From an uncultured Granulosicoccaceae bacterium (GTDB lineage Bacteria; Pseudomonadota; Gammaproteobacteria; CALCKW01): a DNA stretch of 10,541 nt. The DNA lies in the NCBI GenBank assembly GCA_937941555.1, contig CALDHJ010000555.1:1-10541 (forward strand), given 5' to 3'. Below, piece by piece: positions 1 through 6,902 of this stretch; the stretch's first letter is position 1; each line of letters starts with the position of its first letter. Below the pieces are notes generated by a model. The model ran no database searches and had not been told where the DNA came from. It saw only the letters and a program-made list of their open reading frames with translations. The translations under genes were made by a program, and so were the position numbers.

Positions 1-506
1 GTCCGCTCGACGACACGGTTGACGATTGGTCGGACGACCGCTTCTGGATCGAACTGCTTGCACGCCTGCCCGAACACTTGGCGGCAGACATCGTCACGGG
101 GCCGTCAATAGAGAAATCGATTGCACCGCTACGCAGCTTCGTCTGCGAACCGATGCAGTGGGGCACGTTGTTTCTGGTTGGCGACGCCGCGCACATTGTC
201 CCACCGACCGGCGCAAAGGGCCTGAACCTCGCGATATCAGACGTGCATTATTTGTCCCGCGGCATCATCCAGCACTACAAGTCCGGAGACAGCACCGGTC
301 TCGACCAATACTCGGCCGTCGCCTTGCGCCGTGTCTGGGCCACGACCAAATTCAGCTGGCAGATGACCAATCTGCTGCACCGCTTCCCGGAAAATGACGC
401 GATCGATATCCGACTGAAACAGGCGGAGTTCGAATTCCTCGCGAGCAACACAGCAGCCCAAGCCGCGCTGGGCAGCCAGTACGCAGGCATCCCCTATGAA
501 GACTGA
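1..506 (+). CDS. pobA: 4-hydroxybenzoate 3-monooxygenase, C-terminal part (5' end outside window)
   Basis: FAD-dependent aromatic hydroxylase that converts 4-hydroxybenzoate to protocatechuate using NAD(P)H and O2 in the cytoplasm. Reading from base 3, 167 codons run to a TGA at 504-506, about the last two fifths of a family member of roughly 390 residues. The diagnostic second flavin-binding motif GDAAHIVPPTGAKGLNLA is intact. The flanking text (EKSIAPLRSFV before it; a FSWQMTNLLHRFP-like segment after it) is typical of PobA rather than of other FAD hydroxylases. The C-terminal YAGIPYED matches the family's YVGLPYEE, including the tyrosine near the end (residue 160 of this fragment) that takes part in substrate deprotonation in characterised PobA. 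An in-frame TTG at 78 is not a real start because homologous sequence continues upstream of it to the window edge. It lies 63 bases before the PDC hydrolase gene, which fits its product feeding the downstream pathway. Confidence 0.95.
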   Translation, partial: PLDDTVDDWSDDRFWIELLARLPEHLAADIVTGPSIEKSIAPLRSFVCEPMQWGTLFLVGDAAHIVPPTGAKGLNLAISDVHYLSRGIIQHYKSGDSTGLDQYSAVALRRVWATTKFSWQMTNLLHRFPENDAIDIRLKQAEFEFLASNTAAQAALGSQYAGIPYED

Positions 507-514
507 CCGATCAC

Positions 515-532
515 CTCACGGTAGACTGTGAG
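515..532. repeat. Short inverted repeat between pobA and the PDC hydrolase gene
   Basis: The arms CTCAC (515-519) and GTGAG (528-532) flank an 8-base loop in the 63-base gap between the two genes. It could be a weak hairpin or a dyad operator. Five-base arms arise easily by chance and no T-tract follows, so this is only noted. I see no convincing promoter in this gap, so the downstream genes are probably read through from pobA or from a promoter further upstream. Confidence 0.2.
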
Positions 533-569
533 CACCACTACTACCGCCTGACAACACCGCGAGCTCGAC

Positions 570-1442
570 ATGACCACACCCGGCTACCTGGCATGGCACG
601 CCTCCCCGAAAAAACCGGATCACGTGTTACCGTCGGGTGCCTGTGACGCCCACTGTCATGTGTTCGGCCCGGCAGCGACCTTCCCCTTCGCAGCCTCCAG
701 CACCTACGAGCCGGTCGATGCATCGGCTGATGACCTGTTCGCCTTGCACCGTCACCTCGGCATCGAGCGCTCGGTCATCGTGCAAGCGAGTTGCCACGGC
801 ACAGATAACGCCGCCATGGCCGACGCGCTGGTGCACGGTGGCGACGCCTACCGGGGTGTTGCAGTAGTGGCAGATACCGTTACCGAAACCGAACTGCAAG
901 CACTTCACGATGTTGGCGTACGCGGCGTTCGATTCAATTTCGTGAAACGCCTCGGCGGCGGCAAACCGCTCGACTATTACAAGCCCATCATCGACAAGAT
1001 CGCCGCTCTTGGCTGGAGCGTCGTGGTGTACCTTGAGGCTGCCGATCTCGAAGACCTTGCGCCGTTTCTGCGCCGCATGCCGGTTCCGGTCGTAATCGAC
1101 CACATGGGCCGGGTGCCAGTTGAGGAAGGCACCACCTCAGGCAGCTACGCGCTGCTCGCCTCCCTGCTCGAAGACGAGGCATTCTGGGTCAAGATCAGCT
1201 GCCCCGAGCGCCTCTCGACACTCGGCCCTCCCTACTCCGACGTTGATGCTGTCGCACGCGGACTGCTCGCACACTGCCCCGACCGCATCCTCTGGGGCAC
1301 GGACTGGCCTCATCCGAACATGAAATCCCACATGCCCGACGACGGCTTGCTGGTCGACCGCCTCGTCAGCGTGTGCGACAACGATGCCGCAATGCTGCAG
1401 CGTGTGCTGGTCGACAACCCCACCCGACTCTACTGGAGCTGA
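570..1442 (+). CDS. ligI: 2-pyrone-4,6-dicarboxylate (PDC) hydrolase, LigI-type amidohydrolase
   Basis: Hydrolyses the lactone PDC to 4-oxalomesaconate in the protocatechuate 4,5-cleavage pathway. The 290 residues match the usual LigI length (about 290-300) and form one amidohydrolase TIM barrel. Visible active-site features are CDAHCHVFGP with His28-x-His30, GVRGVRFNF (116-124) with Arg121 and Arg127, Tyr154, DHMGR (177-181) with His178 and Arg181, and WGTDWPHPN (242-250) with Asp245. In characterised LigI the equivalent arginines and tyrosine bind the PDC carboxylates, and the histidines and aspartate form the catalytic centre, which works without a bound metal. The ATG at 570 gives a normal N-terminus, although no Shine-Dalgarno sequence stands out. 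It is followed after 3 bases by the aldolase gene. A hydrolase of this kind argues for a protocatechuate route rather than a gallate route, since gallate dioxygenase makes oxalomesaconate directly. Confidence 0.93.
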   Translation: MTTPGYLAWHASPKKPDHVLPSGACDAHCHVFGPAATFPFAASSTYEPVDASADDLFALHRHLGIERSVIVQASCHGTDNAAMADALVHGGDAYRGVAVVADTVTETELQALHDVGVRGVRFNFVKRLGGGKPLDYYKPIIDKIAALGWSVVVYLEAADLEDLAPFLRRMPVPVVIDHMGRVPVEEGTTSGSYALLASLLEDEAFWVKISCPERLSTLGPPYSDVDAVARGLLAHCPDRILWGTDWPHPNMKSHMPDDGLLVDRLVSVCDNDAAMLQRVLVDNPTRLYWS

Positions 1443-1445
1443 CCC

Positions 1446-2144
1446 ATGCGCACCGTCGCCGTTCGCCAGATACAACGGGCCGCCACCGAGACCGTCGATG
1501 CCTTTCGGACGGTCGGCGTTGCGACCGCACACGAAGCCCACGGCAGACAAGGCCTGCTAAAGCCCTACATGCGGCCGATCTATCCCGGCGCGCACACAGC
1601 CGGTAGCGCTGTGACCGTGTTGGCACAACCCGGTGACAACTGGATGATTCACGTCGCCATCGAGCTGTGCCAACCGGGCGATTTGTTGGTGGTCGCTTGT
1701 ACCACCGACAACACCGACGGCATGTTCGGCGACCTGCTCGCAACCTCTGCGATGGCGCGGGGCGTGCGCGGGCTCGTGATCGACGCCGGCTGCCGCGATG
1801 TACGCGACCTGCAGACAATGGGTTTTCCGGTGTGGTCACGTGCCGTCAGCGCGAAAGGCACCGTCAAGAACACTCTCGGTTCGGTCAATGTGCCGGTCGT
1901 GTGCGCCGGGCAACTGATCAACCCAGGCGATGTCATGGTGGCCGACGACGACGGCGTGGTGTGCGTGCCGCGCACGGACGCCGCAAACGTGCTCGAGAAA
2001 TCGCATGCGCGTGAGGCACTTGAAGGCGACAAGCGCGAGCAATTGGCGGGCGGTGTTCTGGGGCTCGACATGTACAACATGCGCCCCGGCCTTGAAGCCG
2101 CCGGCTTCGAGTACGTTGAAACGCTCGACGACCTGAACCGATAG
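1446..2144 (+). CDS. ligK: 4-carboxy-4-hydroxy-2-oxoadipate (CHA) aldolase, RraA-like fold
   Basis: Class II, divalent-metal aldolase that cleaves CHA into pyruvate and oxaloacetate, the last step of the PDC pathway. Members (LigK, ProA, GalC) also cleave 4-hydroxy-4-methyl-2-oxoglutarate and decarboxylate oxaloacetate. The 232-residue protein is of family length and carries the RraA/aldolase core: [15 protein letters not shown] (95-109), then [11 protein letters not shown] (112-122). Arg117 binds the pyruvate moiety and Asp118 coordinates the metal through water in characterised relatives. AGQLINPGD and [11 protein letters not shown] form the second conserved block. The C-terminal extension ending in the [17 protein letters not shown] segment is typical of true CHA/HMG aldolases and absent from the RNase E inhibitor RraA, so I call the aldolase. 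It starts 3 bases after the PDC hydrolase stop and ends 9 bases before the hydratase start, so it is cotranscribed. Confidence 0.93.
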   Translation: MRTVAVRQIQRAATETVDAFRTVGVATAHEAHGRQGLLKPYMRPIYPGAHTAGSAVTVLAQPGDNWMIHVAIELCQPGDLLVVACTTDNTDGMFGDLLATSAMARGVRGLVIDAGCRDVRDLQTMGFPVWSRAVSAKGTVKNTLGSVNVPVVCAGQLINPGDVMVADDDGVVCVPRTDAANVLEKSHAREALEGDKREQLAGGVLGLDMYNMRPGLEAAGFEYVETLDDLNR

Positions 2145-2153
2145 GACACCCAC

Positions 2154-3164
2154 ATGATCATTGACTGCCACGGCCACTACACCACCACCCCGCCGGGTGT
2201 TGGTGCCTACAGGGACGCCCAGAAAGCCGCCCTGGAGAGCGATCCGAATCACGTCGGCGAAAAAGGCAGGATGGCGGTATCCGATGATGAGATTCGCGAG
2301 TCCATCGAATCCAACCAACTCAAGCTCCAGCAGGAACGCGGCACCGACCTCACTATATTCTCGCCACGCGCAAGCTGGATGGGTCACCACATCGGCAACG
2401 AACACACGAGCCGATTCTGGACCGAACATCAAAATGACATCATCCGCCGGGTGTGTGACCTCTTCCCACGGAATTTCGCGCCGGTAGCGCAACTGCCGCA
2501 ATCGCCGGGCGTTGCCCCCGAGAAATCCGTTGCCGAGATCGACCGCACGGTCGGCGAGATGGGGTTCATCGGCATCAACCTCAACCCCGACCCCTCGGGT
2601 GGCTGGTGGAATGGCGTCTCACTCGCCGACCGCGCCTTCTACCCGATCTACGAGAAGATGGTCGAGTACGACATCCCGGCGATGATCCATGTCAGCGCCG
2701 CCTGCAACCCGGTGTTCCACACCACCGGCAGCCACTACCTAGGCGCCGATACCACCGCCTTTCAGCAGCTGATGATGTCTGACGTGTTCAGCGATTTTCC
2801 CACGCTCAAGGTCATCATCCCCCACGGCGGCGGTGCGGTGCCCTACCACTGGGGACGGTTTCGCGGACTGGCGCAGGACCGCGGCTTGCCGACACTGGAC
2901 GAGCTGGTGCTGAACAACGTCTACTTCGACACCTGCGTCTATCACCAAAGTGGCATCGACCTGTTGCTCAAGGTCATCCCGGCCAAGAACATTCTCTTCG
3001 CCTCGGAGATGATTGGCGCCGTTCGTGGAATTGATCCCGAGAGCGGCCACTTTTTCGACGACACCAAACGCTATATCGACGCGAGCGACCTGAGCGACGC
3101 CGACAAGAGCCAGATTTTCGAAGGCAACAGTCGCCGCGTGTTCAGCCGACTGACCACGGCATGA
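2154..3164 (+). CDS. ligJ: 4-oxalomesaconate hydratase, LigJ-type amidohydrolase
   Basis: Adds water to 4-oxalomesaconate to give CHA, the substrate of the aldolase encoded just upstream. The 336 residues fit the LigJ family (about 340). The amidohydrolase-superfamily N-terminus MIIDCHGHYTT supplies Asp4, His6 and His8. MIHVSAAC gives His179, IIPHGGGAVPYHWGR gives His224, and LFASEMIGAVRG gives Glu285. These match the histidines and the glutamate that bind zinc and act in catalysis in characterised LigJ; the SEM(I/V)GAV segment is distinctive for this family among decarboxylase-like amidohydrolases. AGGAC lies about 6 bases before the ATG and may serve as a ribosome binding site. The stop overlaps the next start by 4 bases (ATGA), which suggests translational coupling with the tautomerase. 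A gamma-resorcylate or ACMS decarboxylase was considered, but the N-terminal CHGHYTT and SEMIGAV motifs and the neighbours favour LigJ. Confidence 0.92.
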   Translation: MIIDCHGHYTTTPPGVGAYRDAQKAALESDPNHVGEKGRMAVSDDEIRESIESNQLKLQQERGTDLTIFSPRASWMGHHIGNEHTSRFWTEHQNDIIRRVCDLFPRNFAPVAQLPQSPGVAPEKSVAEIDRTVGEMGFIGINLNPDPSGGWWNGVSLADRAFYPIYEKMVEYDIPAMIHVSAACNPVFHTTGSHYLGADTTAFQQLMMSDVFSDFPTLKVIIPHGGGAVPYHWGRFRGLAQDRGLPTLDELVLNNVYFDTCVYHQSGIDLLLKVIPAKNILFASEMIGAVRGIDPESGHFFDDTKRYIDASDLSDADKSQIFEGNSRRVFSRLTTA

Positions 3165-4246
3165 CCTGGGCAACCGGCGAGGGTATCCGCTGCACATGGA
3201 TCCGCGGCGGCACCAGCAAGGGCGCTGTGTTCCTCGCCGAAGATCTGCCCGCCGACACGGCACAACGCGACGCGCTGTTGCTCGCGATCATGGGCAGCCC
3301 CGACCCACGGCAAATCGACGGTATCGGCGGTGCCGACCCCCTGACTTCCAAGGTGGCGATTCTGTCGCCGCCATCGCGGGGCGATGCCGACTTCGACTAT
3401 CTCTTCCTGCAAGTGTTCGTCGACAAACCCGTCGTCACTGACGCGCAAAACTGCGGCAACATCCTCGCCGGCGTAGTCCAGTGTGCCATCGAGCGCGGGT
3501 TGATCACGGCACGCGATGAACGCACGCTCGCGAAAGTCCACATGCTCAACAGCGCGCAGGTGGCCGAGGTCGAGGTTATGACACCCGGCGGCCAAGTCAC
3601 TTGGTCAGGCGACGCTACGATTGATGGCGTGCCCGGCAGCGCCGCACCGGTGTTGCAAAACTTCCCGGAGGCGGCCGGCAGCAATTGCGGCGCACTGCTC
3701 CCAACCGGCAATGCGCTGGACACCCTCGAAGGGGTGGAGGCCACACTCGTCGACAACGGCATGCCCGTGGTGGTGGTGCGCGCCCGGGATTTCGGCATCA
3801 CCGGATCGGAAACGCGTGACACTCTCGACGCCCACACCGAACTCAAGGCTCAACTCGAACGCGTGCGCCTCGCCGCCGGCCCCCTGATGAATCTCGGCGA
3901 CGTGAGCGAGCAAAGCGTGCCGAAGATGACTCTCGTGTCCGAGCCGCTGCAGGGTGGCAGCATCAACACGCGCACCTTCATCCCGCACCGCTGTCACGCC
4001 TCGATCGGCGTGCTCGGCGCGGTCAGCGTGGCGACAGCCTGCGTGATCGAGGGCAGTGTCTGCGCCGGCCTCTCGGCGCCACCGACCGACGACGGCACCG
4101 TCTCGGTCGAACACCCGATTGGCGAGGTGTCTGTCGTCATGCACGCAACCGCCGCTGACGGGGCGCTGGAGATCTCCAAGGCGGCAGTGTTGCGAACAGC
4201 GCGAAAACTGTTCGAGGGCACCGTGTACCCTCCCGACTCAGGCTGA
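3161..4246 (+). CDS. ligU: 4-oxalomesaconate tautomerase / isomerase, PrpF family (LigU/GalD-type)
   Basis: A cofactor-independent isomerase of the PrpF/diaminopimelate-epimerase fold that moves the double bond in 4-oxalomesaconate, preparing it for hydration. The 361 residues fit GalD/LigU. Key features are RGGTSKGAVF (15-24), GGADPLTSKVA with Lys64, and NCGN with Cys98. Characterised LigU uses an equivalent lysine and cysteine close to these positions as its acid/base pair. SIGVLGAVSVATA near residue 285 and the C-terminal hydrophobic segment before RTARKLFEGTVYPP match PrpF-type proteins. PrpF itself isomerises 2-methylaconitate, and sequence alone would not exclude that, but the surrounding PDC-pathway genes make oxalomesaconate the likely substrate. 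The start overlaps the hydratase stop by 4 bases. GalD and LigU are described as catalysing slightly different isomerisations, and which chemistry applies here cannot be read from the sequence. Confidence 0.88.
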   Translation: MTWATGEGIRCTWIRGGTSKGAVFLAEDLPADTAQRDALLLAIMGSPDPRQIDGIGGADPLTSKVAILSPPSRGDADFDYLFLQVFVDKPVVTDAQNCGNILAGVVQCAIERGLITARDERTLAKVHMLNSAQVAEVEVMTPGGQVTWSGDATIDGVPGSAAPVLQNFPEAAGSNCGALLPTGNALDTLEGVEATLVDNGMPVVVVRARDFGITGSETRDTLDAHTELKAQLERVRLAAGPLMNLGDVSEQSVPKMTLVSEPLQGGSINTRTFIPHRCHASIGVLGAVSVATACVIEGSVCAGLSAPPTDDGTVSVEHPIGEVSVVMHATAADGALEISKAAVLRTARKLFEGTVYPPDSG

Positions 4247-4262
4247 CACGCGGCATCGAATC

Positions 4263-5033
4263 ATGACTGAACACACGCTCGGCGTTCTCGGCACCGGCCA
4301 TTTCGCGTCATACACCATCAAGGCGTTGCGCAACGGTGGATATGACGGCGACATTCTACTGTCACCGCGCAATGCAGCCTATGCGGCAGCACTCGCAAAA
4401 CACCACCGCTGCACCATCGCCGACGACAACGCGGCGGTTGTCGAAAGCGCCGACACGCTTCTGCTGTCAGTGCGGCCAAATCAGCTGGACAGTGTGCTAT
4501 CGGGCTTGCATTTTCGAGCTGATCAAACCCTGATCTCCTCGCTCGCCGGCGTTACGGTTTCGGCGCTTCGAGAGAAGGGCCTGCCCGAGAACACCGTTCG
4601 CATCATGCCGTCGAGTTTTGTCGAGGCGGGTGACGCCGTCTTTCCCCTTTACCCGCGCCACGATGCGGTCGAGCAGTTCTTCACCGGCGCCGGTCGGGTT
4701 GTGGTCTTTGATGACGAGGCCGCGTTCGAGCAGTCTGTTCTGGTTGCCTGTGCCTACGCCTGGGGTTACGACCTGCTCGCCGGGCTCACGGATTGGTTTG
4801 TCAGTAAGGGTTGGCCCGAAGACCTCGCTCGCGACATGGTTGTGCGTCACCTGCGCGGCACCACCACCTATGCGCTCGCCCATCCCGATGTGCCGCTCTC
4901 AACCATCCTCGACACCATCGCGACCGACGGCACCTTCACCAAGCAGGGTCTCGACCACTTGCGTGATCGGGACGCGCTGACGCCCTGGACTGAAGCGCTC
5001 GACCAATTGGATGCCGCGCTCAAGCCCGACTGA
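4263..5033 (+). CDS. Pyrroline-5-carboxylate-reductase-like NAD(P)-dependent oxidoreductase, substrate unknown
   Basis: 256 residues with an N-terminal Rossmann domain (LGVLGTGHFA, GxGxxA at 10-15) and the ProC layout: an SVRPNQLDSVL segment (like the VKPQ region), then ISSLAGVTVSALRE and VRIMPSS (like ISIAAG...VRVMPN), then a helical C-terminal half. The usual ProC C-terminal signatures are missing. The SGSGPAY stretch is replaced by VACAYAWGYDLLAG, and SPGGTT by ATDGTFT, so proline synthesis is doubtful. I start it at the ATG at 4263, 16 bases after the tautomerase stop. The frame stays open upstream to 4056, but that part lies inside the tautomerase gene and has no Rossmann character. Position suggests cotranscription with the PDC-pathway genes, yet none of the known steps needs this fold; the CHMS dehydrogenase LigC belongs to the Gfo/Idh/MocA family. 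It may act on a related keto acid, an imine or a side product. The fold call is fairly sure and the function unknown. Its last 14 bases overlap the convergent TatD-family gene. Confidence 0.8.
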   Translation: MTEHTLGVLGTGHFASYTIKALRNGGYDGDILLSPRNAAYAAALAKHHRCTIADDNAAVVESADTLLLSVRPNQLDSVLSGLHFRADQTLISSLAGVTVSALREKGLPENTVRIMPSSFVEAGDAVFPLYPRHDAVEQFFTGAGRVVVFDDEAAFEQSVLVACAYAWGYDLLAGLTDWFVSKGWPEDLARDMVVRHLRGTTTYALAHPDVPLSTILDTIATDGTFTKQGLDHLRDRDALTPWTEALDQLDAALKPD

Positions 5034-5799
5034 CCACCGGGCCAAAGAGCGCAGTCGCATTGCGCTGTGCGTGCGCGCGCAGTTGCTCTGTGCTGACACC
5101 GCGCAATTGCGCCATCAAGTCCACCGTCTCGATCAGGTAGGCGGGCTCGTTGCGCTCACCACGGTGAGTTGCGGCGGGCTGATCGGGCGCATCGGTTTCA
5201 AGAACCCATGCGTCATCTGGCAACCGCGCAACGATGCCGCGCAGTCGCTTTGCGCGTTCGTGTGAGATCGAACCGCCGATGCCGAGGTGGAAGCCGAGAT
5301 CGATCAATTTACAGGCCTGTTGCCAACTGCCCGAGTAGCTGTGCACCACGCCGCGTGTTGCGCCACCGCGGCGAAGCCGCTGCGTCACCTGATCAACCGC
5401 CTTGCGCGCGTGTACGATCAAGGGCAACCCGTGGTGCACCGCCAGCTGAATCTGGCCGTCAAAGAGGGCGAGTTGCCGGGTCTCTGATTCGGGTGGATTT
5501 CCAACGTAGTCCAGACCGCATTCACCCACACCCACCGCGGGATGAGACTGCAGCCACTGATCAAGTCTGTCCAACACACCCTCACCGTGATCAGCGAGGT
5601 AACAGGGGTGCAGCCCATAAGCTGCAACACTGTTGGCCACAGCCGACACCGTCTGCTGCACGCGAGGCCAGTGTGCCTCTGCAACCGAGGGCACGACAAA
5701 GCCCGAGACTCCCACGCTGCGTGCCCTCGAGACCACAGCCTCCCGATCGTCATCAAAGACCGGGAAATCCAGATGAATGTGGGTATCGATCAGGGACAC
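5020..5799 (-). CDS. TatD-family metal-dependent hydrolase (YcfH/TatD-like DNase)
   Basis: Cytoplasmic TIM-barrel metallohydrolase; relatives have 3'-5' exonuclease or DNase activity linked to DNA repair, while the cellular role of many paralogues is unsettled. The 259 residues match the family length. Metal ligands are all visible: DTHIHLD with His7 and His9, VGECGLDY with Glu93, LIVHARKA with His130, VVHSYSG with His153, and LETDAPD with Asp203. HSYSG replaces the commoner HCFSG, which is seen in many family members. The start is a GTG at 5797-5799 that gives the canonical S-L-I-D-T-H-x-H N-terminus; no Shine-Dalgarno sequence is seen. It overlaps the end of the aldo/keto reductase gene by 10 bases, so the two are probably translationally coupled. 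Its 3' end runs 14 bases into the convergent ProC-like gene. Which of the TatD paralogues (TatD, YcfH, YjjV) it matches best cannot be settled by eye. Confidence 0.92.
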   Translation of the reverse strand: MSLIDTHIHLDFPVFDDDREAVVSRARSVGVSGFVVPSVAEAHWPRVQQTVSAVANSVAAYGLHPCYLADHGEGVLDRLDQWLQSHPAVGVGECGLDYVGNPPESETRQLALFDGQIQLAVHHGLPLIVHARKAVDQVTQRLRRGGATRGVVHSYSGSWQQACKLIDLGFHLGIGGSISHERAKRLRGIVARLPDDAWVLETDAPDQPAATHRGERNEPAYLIETVDLMAQLRGVSTEQLRAHAQRNATALFGPVVSRA

Positions 5800-6827
5800 G
5801 GATTCGGCGACTCAGCGTGAATGCGACCGATTGCCTTGCGTACCTCGGCGGGCAACGTGATGCTTGCGGCGGCCACGCTCTGCCGCAACTGGGCCTCGTT
5901 ACTGACCCCGATCACGGCTGTCGTGACTTCCGGTCGGGATAGCACCCAGGCAAGTGCCATGTCGGCGGGTGCAAGTCCGTGCTTCTCGGCAAGCTCACAG
6001 TATTGCTCAGTCGCGGCGCGGCCCGCCGGCGTGGTGTAGCGGTCGTAGTAGTCAGGCCAGCGACCCAGGCGCGACGCCTCGTGCGCCGGCCCCTGCCGGT
6101 GCTTGCCACTCAACACACCGTCGCACAATGGGGCGTAGGCCATCAAACCGATGGCCTCGCGGTGCAGCACTTCTCCCAAGCCGATCTCGATTACGCGGTT
6201 GAGCAGACTAAATGGATTTTGCAGGCTTGTCACTCTCGTGAGGCCGTGTTGTTTGGCCAACGCGAGGTAGTGCATCAGGCCCCAGGGTGTCTCATTGGAT
6301 ACCCCGATGTGCTGCACAAGCCCCTCATCCTGTAACTCACTCAACGCTTCGAGAGTGTGCAGGATCGGAGTGGCGCCTTTGTCTTCTCGCGGGGCGTAGC
6401 CCAATCGACCAAAGTAATTGGTGCTGCGCGCGGGCCAATGCACCTGGTAAATGTCGACCTTGTCAATCTGCAAACGGCCTAGGCTCGCGTTCAGCGCCTC
6501 ACGAATCTGCTGGCGAACGAGCTGCGGACCGCCGCGGAGATAGCGCAGTTTGGCCGCCGGGCCACTCACCTTGGATGCCACAACTACCTGTTGGCGTGGC
6601 ACACGCTGCAACCACTGCCCGAGGACACGCTCGCTCTCGCCCTGAGTCGCTTCGCGCATCGGCGACGTGTAGCTCTCGGCCGTATCAAAACAGTTGATGC
6701 CGCCGGCAAATGCGATGTCGAGCAGATCGTGGGACCGACCTGCATCGACCTGCTCGCCGAAATTCATGGTGCCAAGGGTCAGAGCACTGACATCGGGGCC
6801 ATGTGCACCAAGTGGCCGTTTGCGCAA
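5790..6827 (-). CDS. tas: Aldo/keto reductase, Tas-like
   Basis: NADP(H)-dependent aldo/keto reductase with an (alpha/beta)8 barrel; physiological substrate not known. The 345 residues match E. coli Tas. The catalytic tetrad is complete: Asp48 and Tyr53 (in NCFDTAESY), Lys86 (in VVVASKVSG) and His130 (in IYQVHWP). The Tas-type insertion after the histidine (RSTNYFGRLGY) and the long LRYLRGGPQLVRQQI loop support this subgroup over general AKRs. SNETPWG and VIGVSNEAQL form the C-terminal cofactor region. The start is set by an in-frame stop at 6840-6842: the only usable start between it and the conserved LGTMNFG is a TTG at 6825-6827, giving MRKRPLGAHG. There is no clear Shine-Dalgarno sequence. 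The gene lies 75 bases downstream of the FIST gene and overlaps the TatD-family gene by 10 bases, so the three may form one leftward unit. No function can be tied to the neighbours. Confidence 0.9.
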   Translation of the reverse strand: MRKRPLGAHGPDVSALTLGTMNFGEQVDAGRSHDLLDIAFAGGINCFDTAESYTSPMREATQGESERVLGQWLQRVPRQQVVVASKVSGPAAKLRYLRGGPQLVRQQIREALNASLGRLQIDKVDIYQVHWPARSTNYFGRLGYAPREDKGATPILHTLEALSELQDEGLVQHIGVSNETPWGLMHYLALAKQHGLTRVTSLQNPFSLLNRVIEIGLGEVLHREAIGLMAYAPLCDGVLSGKHRQGPAHEASRLGRWPDYYDRYTTPAGRAATEQYCELAEKHGLAPADMALAWVLSRPEVTTAVIGVSNEAQLRQSVAAASITLPAEVRKAIGRIHAESPNPCP

Positions 6828-6902
6828 AGGGGTTCTCGATCAGATCAGCCCGCGCCCCGGATCTGCCGACGGCCCGACGCAATCAGGGCCATCAGAGACA
6901 CG

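Noticed and set aside
1446..2144. Reading the RraA-fold gene as the RNase E inhibitor RraA
   Set aside because: It is much longer than RraA (232 versus about 160 residues), with the C-terminal extension and metal/pyruvate-site residues of the aldolases, and sits inside the catabolic operon.
1836..2501. Long antisense open frame (221 codons) across the aldolase and hydratase genes
   Set aside because: It spans the junction of two clearly identified genes on the other strand and shows no recognisable motif; typical shadow of GC-rich coding sequence.
3071..3595. Minus-strand open frames at 2739-3263 and 3071-3595
   Set aside because: They oppose the hydratase and tautomerase genes, which have complete active-site motifs; no independent support.
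570..4246. Reading the cluster as a gallate (gal) pathway
   Set aside because: Gallate dioxygenase yields 4-oxalomesaconate directly, so a PDC hydrolase would not be needed; the LigI-type gene and adjacent pobA point to protocatechuate 4,5-cleavage.
3161..4246. Reading the PrpF-like gene as methylcitrate-cycle PrpF
   Set aside because: No prpB, prpC or acnD-type gene is nearby, and it overlaps the oxalomesaconate hydratase gene by 4 bases.
4056..4262. Upstream extension of the ProC-like frame by 69 codons
   Set aside because: It lies wholly inside the tautomerase gene, is arginine/serine/proline-rich as out-of-frame GC-rich DNA often is, and the Rossmann motif begins just after the ATG at 4263.
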